Assembly (NCBI RefSeq): GCF_946478785.1
Contig: NZ_CAMLDD010000004.1
Location: 62,001-126,000 of the forward strand
DNA length: 64,000 bases
Origin: an uncultured Flavobacterium sp.
GTDB taxonomy: Bacteria > Bacteroidota > Bacteroidia > Flavobacteriales > Flavobacteriaceae
Direction of reading: 5' to 3'
Below, one piece after another: positions 45,557-56,052 of the stretch (positions within the stretch are counted from its first letter, which is position 1; each line of letters opens with the position of its first letter). The notes beneath the pieces are model-generated. The model was not told the origin of the DNA. It searched no databases and saw only the letters and a program-made list of their open reading frames with translations. The position numbers and the translations under genes were made by a program.

Positions 45557-46270
45557 TTAATTTGAAATTTCATTAAAAAAAACAACACTATGACAGGCAA
45601 CAACAGCAGCAGTTTCAGTTCTTAAACGGGTATTCCCCAAAGTAACAGGCTGAAAACTATTTTCAAGTGCCATTACAATTTCTTTTTCCGAAAAATCACC
45701 TTCAGGACCAATCAAAAGTGTTACGTTTTCATTTGGTTTTAAGACTTCTTTCAATGATTTTTTATCGGTTTCTTCGCAATGTGCTATTAATTGTAAACCT
45801 TCATTTTTTTGTCTGATGAATTCTTTAAATGAAATCGCGTCGTTTAGTTTTGGTAAAAAAGTTTCATTAGATTGCTTCATTGCGGATAAAATAATCTTCT
45901 CAAAACGTTCTTTCTTAACCACTTTTCTTTCAGATCGATCACAAAAAACGGGTGTGATTTCCTGTATGCCAATCTCTGTTGCTTTTTCTAAAAACCATTC
46001 AAAACGATCGTTCATTTTTGTTGGTGCTACGGCTAAATGCAAATGGAATTTCGGTTCAGGAGATTTTCTTATCGAAAGCACTTCAACAATGCATTTGTTA
46101 TCTGAAGCAAGCGTTATTTGGGTTTCAAACAGCAACCCCATACCATTTGTAACGTGTAAGATATCTGAATCTTTTTTTCGTAAAACCTTTATTATATGAC
46201 GGCTTTCTTCTTTATCAAAAGAAAAAGTTTCAGTTGTTTCGTCAATATCAGGATTGTAAAATAATTGCAT
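45557..46270 (-). CDS. rsmE: 16S rRNA (uracil-1498-N3)-methyltransferase
   Basis: 237 residues, full length for RsmE. The N-terminal PUA-like part has MQLFYNPDI and ESRHIIKVLRKKDSDIL; the SPOUT part has FLEKATEIGIQEITPVFCDRSE, LLIGPEGDFSEKEI and LGNTRLRTETAAVVA with the trefoil knot. Acts on the 30S subunit. It lies 2 bp downstream of tsaD, the two clearly co-transcribed. Nothing unusual. Confidence 0.95.
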   Translation of the reverse strand: MQLFYNPDIDETTETFSFDKEESRHIIKVLRKKDSDILHVTNGMGLLFETQITLASDNKCIVEVLSIRKSPEPKFHLHLAVAPTKMNDRFEWFLEKATEIGIQEITPVFCDRSERKVVKKERFEKIILSAMKQSNETFLPKLNDAISFKEFIRQKNEGLQLIAHCEETDKKSLKEVLKPNENVTLLIGPEGDFSEKEIVMALENSFQPVTLGNTRLRTETAAVVACHSVVFFNEISN

Positions 46271-46272
46271 AA

Positions 46273-47295
46273 TTAAAATTGAATTCGCGCTTTCGAAACC
46301 ACAGCTGAGGTTTCAAAACGACTTGATAAATATTTCTGATACCCTACAATTCCTATCATGGCTGCATTGTCTGTTGTGTATTCAAATTTTGGTATAAAAG
46401 TTTTCCATCCATATTTGCCTTCGCTTTCTTTCAATCGCTTCCTGATTCCTGAATTTGCCGAAACGCCTCCGCCAATGGCAACTTGTTTAATTCCAGTTTC
46501 TTTTACGGCTAATTTTAACTTATCCATTAAAATCTCGATAATTGTATATTGTATGGAAGCGCAAATGTCATTCAGATTTTCTTCGATGAAATTTGGGTTT
46601 TCTATTTTTTTCTTCTGAATAAAATATAAAATAGCTGTTTTTAATCCGGAGAAACTAAAATCCAGTCCAGGTACTTTTGGTTTTGTAAACGCAAAGGCTT
46701 TCGGATTTCCTAACTGAGCATATTTGTCAATCAAGGGTCCGCCCGGATATGGGAGTCCAAGAATTTTGGCACTTTTATCAAAAGCTTCTCCAACAGCATC
46801 ATCAGTAGTTTCACCAATAATTTCCATATCAAAAAAGCCTTTTACTTTTACAATTTGTGTATGTCCGCCACTAATTGTTAAGGCTAAAAATGGAAACTCA
46901 GGTTTATCAAAGCCTTCTTCATCTATAAAATGTGCCAAGATATGAGCGTGCATATGATTTACAGCAATCAACGGAATTTTTAAAGCTAATGATAATGATT
47001 TGCTAAAAGAACTCCCTACCAGTAATGACCCCATTAAACCAGGGCCTTGCGTAAAAGCAATAGCTGTCAATTGCTCTTTTTGTACATTTGCTTTGCGTAA
47101 TGCAGCATCAATTACAGGAACAATATTCTGTTGATGGGCTCTGGAAGCTAATTCAGGCACTACACCGCCATATTGGTTGTGAATTAACTGATTGGCTACA
47201 ACATTTGAGAGTACTTTGTCGTTATGTAAAACCGCGGCGGCAGTATCATCGCAGGAACTTTCGATGGCAAGAATAAAAACCTCTGAATTTTGCAT
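46273..47295 (-). CDS. tsaD: tRNA N6-adenosine threonylcarbamoyltransferase
   Basis: 340 residues from ATG 47295. An 11-codon upstream extension begins with TTG and was rejected because the family starts just before ILAIESSCDDT. Fe/Zn ligands HMHAHILAH, ATP-site LTISGGHTQIVKV, PGLMGSLLVG and FSFSGLKTAI, and the late GGGVSANSGIRKRL with YTTDNAAMI are all present. TsaD makes t6A37 in ANN-decoding tRNAs with TsaB/C/E, none of which are in the window. First gene of the rsmE operon, divergent from tamB. Confidence 0.96.
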   Translation of the reverse strand: MQNSEVFILAIESSCDDTAAAVLHNDKVLSNVVANQLIHNQYGGVVPELASRAHQQNIVPVIDAALRKANVQKEQLTAIAFTQGPGLMGSLLVGSSFSKSLSLALKIPLIAVNHMHAHILAHFIDEEGFDKPEFPFLALTISGGHTQIVKVKGFFDMEIIGETTDDAVGEAFDKSAKILGLPYPGGPLIDKYAQLGNPKAFAFTKPKVPGLDFSFSGLKTAILYFIQKKKIENPNFIEENLNDICASIQYTIIEILMDKLKLAVKETGIKQVAIGGGVSANSGIRKRLKESEGKYGWKTFIPKFEYTTDNAAMIGIVGYQKYLSSRFETSAVVSKARIQF

Positions 47296-47485
47296 ATAAA
47301 GGCACAAATTTTGAATTATATTTGACAAATCAAATTTTAAACTTTCTTTGATTGTAAAGGAGGAGCCAAAATTAAAGAATTTTTATCAAAAACAGCCGTT
47401 CTTTGTCTGTTCAAAATAAATTTAAAAGAAAACTAAAATTAAAGCAGCTATCAAAAAAGTAAAGAAAATAATATCAAGAACCCTA

Positions 47486-50400
47486 ATGGGGCTGGTTTTA
47501 CTTGTTTTGGTAATTGCGATTACTTTGTCCCTGCCCGTAGTGCAAACCAAAATTGCACATTATATAGCTGACACACTCAATACCGATTTTAAAACGAATA
47601 TAAGCATCGATAAAGTGGCCATAAATGCTTTTGGTGGTGTTAAACTTAAAAAAGTATTGATTCTTGATCATCATAAAAAGATTTTAATTTACTCAGAAAT
47701 TATTACTACTGATATTTTAAGCGTAACAAGACTGATTGATGGTGATTTGATTTTTGGGGATGTACGTTTGACAGGTTTGATCTTTAATTTGAAAACCTAC
47801 AAAAACGAAGATGAAAATAATATCAATGTATTCATCCGGTTATTTGAATCAGGAAAACCATCCAAATCAAAAAAACACTTCTTGTTAACAGCAAAAAATG
47901 CCTATATCTCCCAGGGTGCTTTTTCTGCAATTGACGAAAATAAGAAGACACCAAAGGTTATAGATTTTAAAAATCTAAATACTTATATCAGTGATTTTAA
48001 GCTGTATGGATCTGAAATAAATACCAATATTCACCGATTTTCTTTTTTAGATCATAGAGGTTTATATGTGTCAAACTTGAGTTCAAAATTTAGTTATACC
48101 AAAAAAGAAATAAAACTTGAAGATTTAGCGATAAAAACCAAACGCTCTACTATTTACGGTAAGGCTATTTTAAATTATAAAGTCGAAGATTTTTTAGAGT
48201 TTACGGATAAAGTAAGGTTTAACGTTACGCTGGACTCGGCTTCATTGGCTTCAAACGATATACGTTATTTTTATAATGGATTAGGTAAAAACCAGCACTT
48301 TAAAATCAAGACTAAAATACAAGGGCCGCTGAACAATCTTAATCTAAAAGGGCTAAGATTAAGTGATACAAACGGTTCAAGAATTGTTGGAAACATAACA
48401 TTTAGAAATCTTTTAGGAGATAAAACCCAAAAATTTTCAATGGATGGAAAGTTTGACAGGCTGACTTCCAGTTACGATAATTTAGTTGTATTACTGCCGA
48501 ATGTTTTAGGAAAAAAACTTCCTAAAGAAATGCAAAGAATTGGTAAATTCAATATTGTGGGTACTGCAAAGGTTTCGACTACAGACTTAGAAACTAAATT
48601 TAAAATGGTTACTGATTTAGGAAACGGTCAGGTCGAATTGAATATGAATAATATGGATTTTATTGATAAAGCTTCATATTCAGGAAATATTGTTTTGGAC
48701 GATTTTAATATAGGTGAATTATTAAAGAGAAAAGATATTGGCAAAACGACTTTAAACTTAGATGTTGACGGCGTTGGTTTTTCCAAAAAATATCTAAACA
48801 CTATTATAAAAGGAGATGTTGCAAAACTGGATTACAATAAATATACTTATAATAATATTGTTGTAAATGGTAATTTTAAACTGCCTTATTACAAAGGACA
48901 GGTGTCTGTTAATGATCCTAATTTGAGTCTTACTTTTGACGGTTTGGTTGATTTGAGCAAACGTGAAAACCAATATGATTTTCATATTAATGTAGAAAAT
49001 TCGGATTTAAGAAAATTAAAGTTAGTAAAAGATTCGATTTCGAGCTTTACAGGTGATGCTATTGTCCAGGTCACGGGAAATTCGATTCAAAACTTACAGG
49101 GAAATATTTATATAAAAAATGCTGTTTATCAAAATCCGCAATCGACGTATGTTTTTGATGAAGTAACGGTAAATTCAAGTTTTGATTCGGATAATTTGCG
49201 TACAATAACTGTTAATTCAACTGATGTTGTAAACGGAAAAATAGTAGGTAAATTTCAGTTTGACCAGTTAGATAAGTTAGTAATGAATTCTGTAGGAAGT
49301 CTTTACACTAATTACAAGCCTCATAAAGTCAAAAAAGGACAATTTTTGCGTTTCAATTTCCACATTTATAACAAAGTGGTGGAGATGCTGTATCCTGATA
49401 TTAAGATTGATTCAAGTACTGTAATGCGTGGTAGAATAGACTCCGACAAACAGGAATTTAAGTTCAGGTTTAATTCGCAGAAAATAACGGCTTCAAAAAA
49501 TACCTTCGATAATGTTCGAATTCATATTGATAATAAAAACCCATTGTATAATGCTTTTGTTGAGCTAGATAGCATTAAAACGCCTTACTATAAAATCCGT
49601 GATTTTAATTTGATCAATGTAACATCAAAAGATACGCTCTTTGTTCGATCTGAATTTAAAGGAGGCAACAAAGGCGAAGATTATTATAATTTGAATTTAT
49701 ATCATACCATTGACAAGGATAAAAACAATATAGTTGGAATTCATAAATCTGAAATGAAATTTAAAGACTATTTATGGTATTTAAATGAAGATGAAGAAGA
49801 TGATAATCAGGTGGTTTTTGATGACAAATTTAAAAATTTCACTATTGATAATATTATATTGTCGCATGAAGAACAGAAAATTGATCTGAATGGTGTTATA
49901 AAAGGAACTGATTACAAGGATATAGTTTTGAATTTTGAAGATGTAGACATTAACAAAATAACACCTTTGAATGATAAATTTGTTGTTAATGGTAATTTGA
50001 ACGGAGGCATTAACTTTAAGCAAAATAAAGACGTTTATCAGCCTACTGCTTCTATTGAAATTGATCATTTAAATTTAAATAAAATAGATTTAGGGACTTT
50101 TAAGTTTGATATTGCAGGAGATGAAACGTTTAAAAAGTTTACTATCAATTCGTCTATTGAGAATAATTTTACAGAATCTTTCAGTGCAGAAGGAAACTTT
50201 TCCGTTCAGAATAAGGAAACGTTTGTGGATCTGAAATTAAAACTAGATGGTTTTAATCTTGCTACTTTAGGGACTGTAGGAGGTAATGTTTTATCAAATA
50301 TAAGAGGAAGTGTATCCGGAAATGCCGCAATAGTAGGAAACCTTAAAAAGCCGGATATTAATGGAAGGCTTTATGTAGAAAAAGCAGGTATGACTGTTAC

Positions 50401-51985
50401 CTATCTCAATACAGATTATGAATTAAACAACCGTACGGTTGTAGATTTAACAGATGAAAAATTCTTGTTTAGAAACAATCAGTTGACTGATACCAAGTTT
50501 GGAACAAAAGGTTTGCTGAACGGTAGTATTGAACATAAAAATTTTGGAGACTGGAAATTAGATTTAACCATAACATCAAAACGTTTATTGGCATTAGACA
50601 CAAAAGATAGTGATGATGCAGCGTATTTTGGAACAGCCTTTATTAATGGAACGGCAAGTATAAAAGGGCCGACAGAAGCATTATTTATTAAGGTTGATGC
50701 GAAATCTGGTAAAGATACACAGATAAAAATACCAATTAGCAATGTACAAAGTGTTGGAGAAAAAAGTTTTATCCACTTTGTGACCCCCAAAGAAAAGTAT
50801 AATTTGGCGAATGGTATTGTAGAGAGAGCAAAAAATTATAATGGACTCGAATTAGAATTTGATTTTGACATTACTCCTGATGCAGAAATAGAGGTGATTT
50901 TGGACAGGGATTCCGGGCACGGCATGAAGGGTAAAGGATATGGATCGCTGTTGTTTAAAATTAATACACTTGGAAAGTTTAACATGTGGGGAGATTTCCA
51001 GGCTTATGAAGGAACTTATAATTTTAAATATGGTGGATTAATTGACAAAAAATTTGCTGTAAGAAAAGGGGGTTCGATTATTTGGGAAGGGAATCCAATG
51101 AAGGCACAATTAAATTTGGAGGCTGTTTACAGAACAATAGCTAATCCTGCTGTTTTATTGGAGAATTCTTCATTCAATAAAAAAGTTCCTGTAGAAGTTG
51201 TTATTGGTTTAAGAGGCGATTTAACAAGTCCTGAACCCAATTTTGACATTCAGTTTCCTTCGGTAAGCAGTGTTTTGAAATCAGAAATACAATACAAACT
51301 GGATGATAAGGATATTCGTCAGACACAGGCCTTATATTTACTATCGACAGGTTCCTTTATGAGTACAGATGGATTTAGCCAGGGAGATTTATCAGGGACA
51401 TTTGCCGAAACGGCTTCAAGCTTACTGGGAGACATCATAAAATCTGATAATGATAAAATCAATGTTGGGTTTAACTATGTTTCTGCAGACAGGCGTATAG
51501 GACAAGAAGCAGATGGCCAGGTTGTGGCAACAGTATCATCACAAATCAATGAACGCATTACCATTAACGGAAAAGTAGGAGTACCTGTAGGAGGCATAAA
51601 TGAATCAGCAATTGTAGGCGATATAGAAGTACAATACAGGATTAATGAAGATGGGACAGCGAATCTCCGTCTTTTTAATAAGGAAAACGATGTTAGTTAC
51701 ATAGGCCAGGGAATTGGCTATACTCAGGGTGCTGGTATTAGTTATGAAGTAGATTTTGATACTTTTAGCGAATTGGTCAATAAAATTTTTAAGAATCATA
51801 AATTAGAAAGAACAACTAAAACTTCTAGTGATTTGCCGGATTCTAGTTTGAACCCAGACTATATAAATTTTACAAACGCAAAAAAAGAAGCTGAAAAGAA
51901 TAATCAGTCTGATAAAAAAGAAGAAAAACAAAAAGAAAAGACAAATAACAATAATGAAGGTCTAATACCTGATAATGATTTTTAA
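47486..51985 (+). CDS. TamB-like translocation/assembly protein (DUF490)
   Basis: 1499 residues or slightly more. One N-terminal membrane anchor (GLVLLVLVIAITLSLPVV) is followed by long repetitive beta-strand (beta-helix) sequence and a C-terminal DUF490 domain (about 1080-1450), then a charged Lys/Glu tail. The ATG at 47486 starts right at the hydrophobic anchor. The frame is open upstream to 47426 and codes a basic KxKAAIKKVKKIISR stretch expected inside the membrane, so the true start may be a non-ATG codon (e.g. ATT at 47438). TamB-like proteins bridge the two membranes and move lipids or assist barrel assembly. Divergent from tsaD. Confidence 0.88.
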   Translation: MGLVLLVLVIAITLSLPVVQTKIAHYIADTLNTDFKTNISIDKVAINAFGGVKLKKVLILDHHKKILIYSEIITTDILSVTRLIDGDLIFGDVRLTGLIFNLKTYKNEDENNINVFIRLFESGKPSKSKKHFLLTAKNAYISQGAFSAIDENKKTPKVIDFKNLNTYISDFKLYGSEINTNIHRFSFLDHRGLYVSNLSSKFSYTKKEIKLEDLAIKTKRSTIYGKAILNYKVEDFLEFTDKVRFNVTLDSASLASNDIRYFYNGLGKNQHFKIKTKIQGPLNNLNLKGLRLSDTNGSRIVGNITFRNLLGDKTQKFSMDGKFDRLTSSYDNLVVLLPNVLGKKLPKEMQRIGKFNIVGTAKVSTTDLETKFKMVTDLGNGQVELNMNNMDFIDKASYSGNIVLDDFNIGELLKRKDIGKTTLNLDVDGVGFSKKYLNTIIKGDVAKLDYNKYTYNNIVVNGNFKLPYYKGQVSVNDPNLSLTFDGLVDLSKRENQYDFHINVENSDLRKLKLVKDSISSFTGDAIVQVTGNSIQNLQGNIYIKNAVYQNPQSTYVFDEVTVNSSFDSDNLRTITVNSTDVVNGKIVGKFQFDQLDKLVMNSVGSLYTNYKPHKVKKGQFLRFNFHIYNKVVEMLYPDIKIDSSTVMRGRIDSDKQEFKFRFNSQKITASKNTFDNVRIHIDNKNPLYNAFVELDSIKTPYYKIRDFNLINVTSKDTLFVRSEFKGGNKGEDYYNLNLYHTIDKDKNNIVGIHKSEMKFKDYLWYLNEDEEDDNQVVFDDKFKNFTIDNIILSHEEQKIDLNGVIKGTDYKDIVLNFEDVDINKITPLNDKFVVNGNLNGGINFKQNKDVYQPTASIEIDHLNLNKIDLGTFKFDIAGDETFKKFTINSSIENNFTESFSAEGNFSVQNKETFVDLKLKLDGFNLATLGTVGGNVLSNIRGSVSGNAAIVGNLKKPDINGRLYVEKAGMTVTYLNTDYELNNRTVVDLTDEKFLFRNNQLTDTKFGTKGLLNGSIEHKNFGDWKLDLTITSKRLLALDTKDSDDAAYFGTAFINGTASIKGPTEALFIKVDAKSGKDTQIKIPISNVQSVGEKSFIHFVTPKEKYNLANGIVERAKNYNGLELEFDFDITPDAEIEVILDRDSGHGMKGKGYGSLLFKINTLGKFNMWGDFQAYEGTYNFKYGGLIDKKFAVRKGGSIIWEGNPMKAQLNLEAVYRTIANPAVLLENSSFNKKVPVEVVIGLRGDLTSPEPNFDIQFPSVSSVLKSEIQYKLDDKDIRQTQALYLLSTGSFMSTDGFSQGDLSGTFAETASSLLGDIIKSDNDKINVGFNYVSADRRIGQEADGQVVATVSSQINERITINGKVGVPVGGINESAIVGDIEVQYRINEDGTANLRLFNKENDVSYIGQGIGYTQGAGISYEVDFDTFSELVNKIFKNHKLERTTKTSSDLPDSSLNPDYINFTNAKKEAEKNNQSDKKEEKQKEKTNNNNEGLIPDNDF

Positions 51986-51997
51986 GCATATGCTTAA
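51982..51997. repeat. 16-bp palindrome over the tamB stop codon
   Basis: TTAAGCATATGCTTAA is a perfect palindrome that includes the TAA stop. There is no loop and no T-run after it, so its function as a terminator is doubtful. Confidence 0.25.
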
Positions 51998-52243
51998 CAA
52001 ATAGTGTAATATGTTTTGAAGTAGAACTCATAAAGTTTTTGAATTTTATAACACTTCATTTATGTATTGTTAATTTTACATTTTTAATTAAAAAATGATG
52101 CTTTTATTATTTTAAATGAATTTTTTGGTATATAAAAACTTATTAACCGAAAACGTTTGAATTTGGAATTTATACTAATTTATTATAATCATCAACTGAA
52201 AAGTGATGAATGTTTGCTAATTTTACACTTTAATACTTAAATA

Positions 52244-53230
52244 ATGCCAAAAACAATAAAAAAAGTAGGTGTTCTTACCTCAGGAGGAGACTCACCCGGA
52301 ATGAATGCCGCAATACGATCAGTTGTTCGAACATGCGCTTATCATAATATAGAATGTTTGGGAATTTATAGAGGGTACCAGGGAATGATTGAAGGAGACT
52401 TCAAAGAAATGGGGCCTCGAAGTGTAAATAATATTGTAAACAAAGGAGGAACGATTCTAAAATCAGCTCGTTCTACTGAATTCAGAACGCCTGAAGGTAG
52501 AAAAAAAGCTCATGAAAACCTTCTAAAACACGGCGTAGATGCTCTTGTTGTTATTGGGGGGGATGGTAGTTTTACCGGAGGATTGATTTTTAACTCTGAA
52601 TTTGGATTTCCTGTAATGGGAATTCCGGGAACAATTGATAACGATATTTTCGGAACTAGTTTTACCTTAGGATATGATACTGCCCTAAATACAGTTGTAG
52701 ATTGTATCGATAAAATTAGAGATACTGCGAGTTCACATAATCGTCTGTTCTTTGTAGAAGTTATGGGTAGGGATGCAGGACATATTGCTCTTAACGCCGG
52801 AATTGGCGCCGGAGCCGAAGAAATTCTTATTCCTGAAGAAGATTTAGGTCTTGAAAGACTTTTAGACTCTCTTCAAAAAAGTAAGGCTTCAGGTAAATCA
52901 TCAAGTATAGTGGTTATTGCAGAAGGCGATAAAATTGGTAAAAACGTTTTCGAACTAAAAGATTATGTAGAAACTAATTTACCTGAATACGATGTGCGTG
53001 TTTCTGTACTGGGACATATGCAGCGTGGTGGATCTCCTTCATGTTTTGACCGCGTTCTGGCCAGCCGCTTAGGAGTAAAAGCAGTAGAGTCATTAATAGA
53101 TGGTAAGTCAAATTATATGGTTGGTTTGCAACAGGATAAAGTAACCTTAACTCCTTTAGAACAAGCAATTAAAGGTAAATCTGAAATAGACAGGGAATTG
53201 TTAAGAGTATCTGATATCATGTCTACATAA
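52244..53230 (+). CDS. pfkA: ATP-dependent 6-phosphofructokinase
   Basis: 328 residues, standard prokaryotic PfkA length. Motifs: VGVLTSGGDSPGMNAAIR for nucleotide binding; VVIGGDGSFTGG, whose GGDGS is the ATP-dependent form, not the GGDDT of PPi enzymes; catalytic PGTIDND (Asp in TIDND); VMGRDAGHIA and LGHMQRGGSPSCFDR for substrate and effector binding. It phosphorylates fructose-6-phosphate in glycolysis, which would receive hexose from the neighbouring PUL. Followed by gapA after 69 bp. Confidence 0.96.
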   Translation: MPKTIKKVGVLTSGGDSPGMNAAIRSVVRTCAYHNIECLGIYRGYQGMIEGDFKEMGPRSVNNIVNKGGTILKSARSTEFRTPEGRKKAHENLLKHGVDALVVIGGDGSFTGGLIFNSEFGFPVMGIPGTIDNDIFGTSFTLGYDTALNTVVDCIDKIRDTASSHNRLFFVEVMGRDAGHIALNAGIGAGAEEILIPEEDLGLERLLDSLQKSKASGKSSSIVVIAEGDKIGKNVFELKDYVETNLPEYDVRVSVLGHMQRGGSPSCFDRVLASRLGVKAVESLIDGKSNYMVGLQQDKVTLTPLEQAIKGKSEIDRELLRVSDIMST

Positions 53231-53254
53231 AAAAACGAAGTTTATAGAAAATGA

Positions 53255-54304
<1,050 letters not shown>

Positions 54305-54319
54305 TATTTTATTAAGATA

Positions 54320-54353
54320 GAAAATCCCGTTATTTTAAAATAACGGGATTTTC
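54320..54353. terminator. Strong palindromic terminator after gapA
   Basis: A 34-bp perfect palindrome centred at 54336/54337, with core ATCCCGTTATTTT and a T-rich tract on the 3' side. It starts 15 bp past the gapA stop. Confidence 0.88.
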
Positions 54354-54429
54354 TTATTTTATCGCGTCTTTAATTAATGTGAAAAACACACTTTTAATTA
54401 GACTGAAACTAATTTAAAAACTAAGCTAA

Positions 54430-55281
54430 ATGAAATTAATAGTTGATAGTGGATCTACCAAAGCAGATTGGATTGCAATTGATGATAATGGGAAAGTATT
54501 GTTCACAACACAAACTTTGGGGCTAAATCCTGAGATACTTGATGGCCCGGAGATTATCGAAAGAGTAAATGACCGTTTTGATATTTCACAAAACAGAAAA
54601 GAAGCGACTCATTTGTTCTTTTATGGTGCAGGTTGCGGTACAGACAGAATGAAAAAGTCCTTGACTCAGGTATTTCAGGAATATTTTGAGAATGCTATTG
54701 TAGAGGTTCATGAAGATACTTATGCTGCAGTATATGCAACTACTCCAAAGGGAGAAGAAGCAATTGTCAGTATTTTAGGAACAGGTTCTAATTGCAGCTA
54801 TTTTGATGGGAAAATTTTGCATCAAAAAGTACAATCATTAGGCTATATTGCAATGGATGACTGTAGTGGAAATGTTTTTGGAAAAGAGTTGATTAGAAAA
54901 TATTATTTCAATAAAATGCCTAAAGAACTGGCTGTTGAATTTGAAAAAGAATATAATTTAGATGCTGATTACATTAAAAACAAGTTATACAAAGAACCAA
55001 ACCCAAATGCTTATTTAGCAACCTTTGCTAAATTTTTGATTCAACATAAAGATTCAGATTTTTGCAGAAAAATCATTTTTAAAGGGATGAAATCTTTCGT
55101 TAAAAATTATATCAAGCAATATGATAATTGCAAAGAAGTTCCTGTCCATTTTGTTGGGTCGATAGCTTTTTACTTAAAAGACGAACTTCAGGAAATATTT
55201 GATAAATATGAACTTAAATTGGGGAATGTTTTAAGACGTCCAATTGATGGGCTAATTGCTTATCACATAGCTAATAAATAG
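54430..55281 (+). CDS. BadF/BadG/BcrA/BcrD-type ATPase, probable N-acetylglucosamine/sugar kinase
   Basis: 283 residues. ASKHA fold: phosphate-1 loop LIVDSGSTKADWIAID at the N-terminus, EAIVSILGTGSNCSYF (phosphate-2) and PVHFVGSIAFYLKDEL (adenosine loop). It is the short form of the BadF family, which in bacteria includes GlcNAc and glucosamine kinases; no Fe-S Cys cluster of BadF proper is seen. A kinase for an amino sugar or hexose would fit its place between gapA and mgsA. Substrate unproven. Gap to mgsA is only 3 bp. Confidence 0.8.
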   Translation: MKLIVDSGSTKADWIAIDDNGKVLFTTQTLGLNPEILDGPEIIERVNDRFDISQNRKEATHLFFYGAGCGTDRMKKSLTQVFQEYFENAIVEVHEDTYAAVYATTPKGEEAIVSILGTGSNCSYFDGKILHQKVQSLGYIAMDDCSGNVFGKELIRKYYFNKMPKELAVEFEKEYNLDADYIKNKLYKEPNPNAYLATFAKFLIQHKDSDFCRKIIFKGMKSFVKNYIKQYDNCKEVPVHFVGSIAFYLKDELQEIFDKYELKLGNVLRRPIDGLIAYHIANK

Positions 55282-55284
55282 TAT

Positions 55285-55662
55285 ATGATGGAAATTGCAA
55301 TTATTGCGCATGATGGTAAAAAAGCAGATTTGATTGATTTTTTAATTAAAAATACAACTATTCTGCAGAATGAAAATATAAGTTTAATTGGTACCGGAAC
55401 CACCGGAGGAAAAGCTGAGGCGGCGGGTTTTAAAACAAGACGAATGCTTTCAGGGCCTTTAGGTGGCGATGCTCAGATAGCAGGGAGAGTAGCAGAGGGT
55501 TTAACAAAAATGGTTTTCTTTTTCAAAGATCCTTTGTCAAGCCATCCTCATGAGGCAGATATTAATATGCTCATCAGAGTTTGTGATGTACATAATGTGC
55601 CGTTGGCAACTAATGAAGCAACGGCACAGTTATTATTAAATGCTATTGCACTGCAATTATAG
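55285..55662 (+). CDS. mgsA: Methylglyoxal synthase
   Basis: 125 residues, short for the family (E. coli 152) but with the core complete: AIIAHDGKKADLIDFL, phosphate-binding LIGTGTTGG, RMLSGPLGGDAQIAGRV with the catalytic Asp, and FFKDPLSSHPHEADINMLIRV. It turns dihydroxyacetone phosphate into methylglyoxal and relieves sugar-phosphate stress, logical beside pfkA and gapA. Two tandem ATGs; the first is used here. The 3' end overlaps the convergent ridA by 20 bp. Confidence 0.94.
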   Translation: MMEIAIIAHDGKKADLIDFLIKNTTILQNENISLIGTGTTGGKAEAAGFKTRRMLSGPLGGDAQIAGRVAEGLTKMVFFFKDPLSSHPHEADINMLIRVCDVHNVPLATNEATAQLLLNAIALQL

Positions 55663-56023
55663 AAATCTCAACATTTACATTTTTTGGCAAACAAGCCACC
55701 TGAACCGTTTCACGTGCTGGAGCGGTTTTTTCATTAAAATAGGATCCGTAAATGGTGTTTATCGCAGCGAAATTATTCATATCCATAATAAAAATGGAAA
55801 CCTTTACAACGTTCTCAAAAGTCATATCTGCAGCTTCTAGAATTGCAGCAATATTTTGCATAACCTGATGCGTTTCGTCATTAATGTTATCAATAACAAG
55901 TTGTCCTGTAGATGGATTTATAGCTATTTGTCCTGAGGCATACAACGTATTCCCTGATAATACAGCCTGATTATATGGCCCGATTGGAGCTGGTGCTTTT
56001 TCGGTAAAGATTATTTTTTTCAT
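55643..56023 (-). CDS. RidA-family 2-iminobutanoate/2-iminopropanoate deaminase
   Basis: 126 residues. Motifs of the YjgF/RidA family: IGPYNQAVLSGNTLYASGQI, MQNIAAILEAADMTFENVV, the substrate Arg in TAPARETVQVACLP, and the terminal Glu in VEISIIAVQ. It detoxifies reactive enamines made by PLP enzymes. The 3' end overlaps mgsA on the other strand by 20 bp, so no terminator lies between the convergent genes. Follows lptD promoterwise only at a distance of 30 bp, on the same strand and upstream of none. Confidence 0.92.
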   Translation of the reverse strand: MKKIIFTEKAPAPIGPYNQAVLSGNTLYASGQIAINPSTGQLVIDNINDETHQVMQNIAAILEAADMTFENVVKVSIFIMDMNNFAAINTIYGSYFNEKTAPARETVQVACLPKNVNVEISIIAVQ

Positions 56024-56052
56024 ATCAAAAATATTAAATTTTGTGTTGAATA

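Noticed and set aside
47296..47328. N-terminal extension of TsaD from a TTG
   Set aside because: Family members start just before ILAIESSCDDT; ATG 47295 fits.
51982..51997. 16-bp palindrome as tamB terminator
   Set aside because: No loop and no T-run; kept only as a low-confidence repeat.
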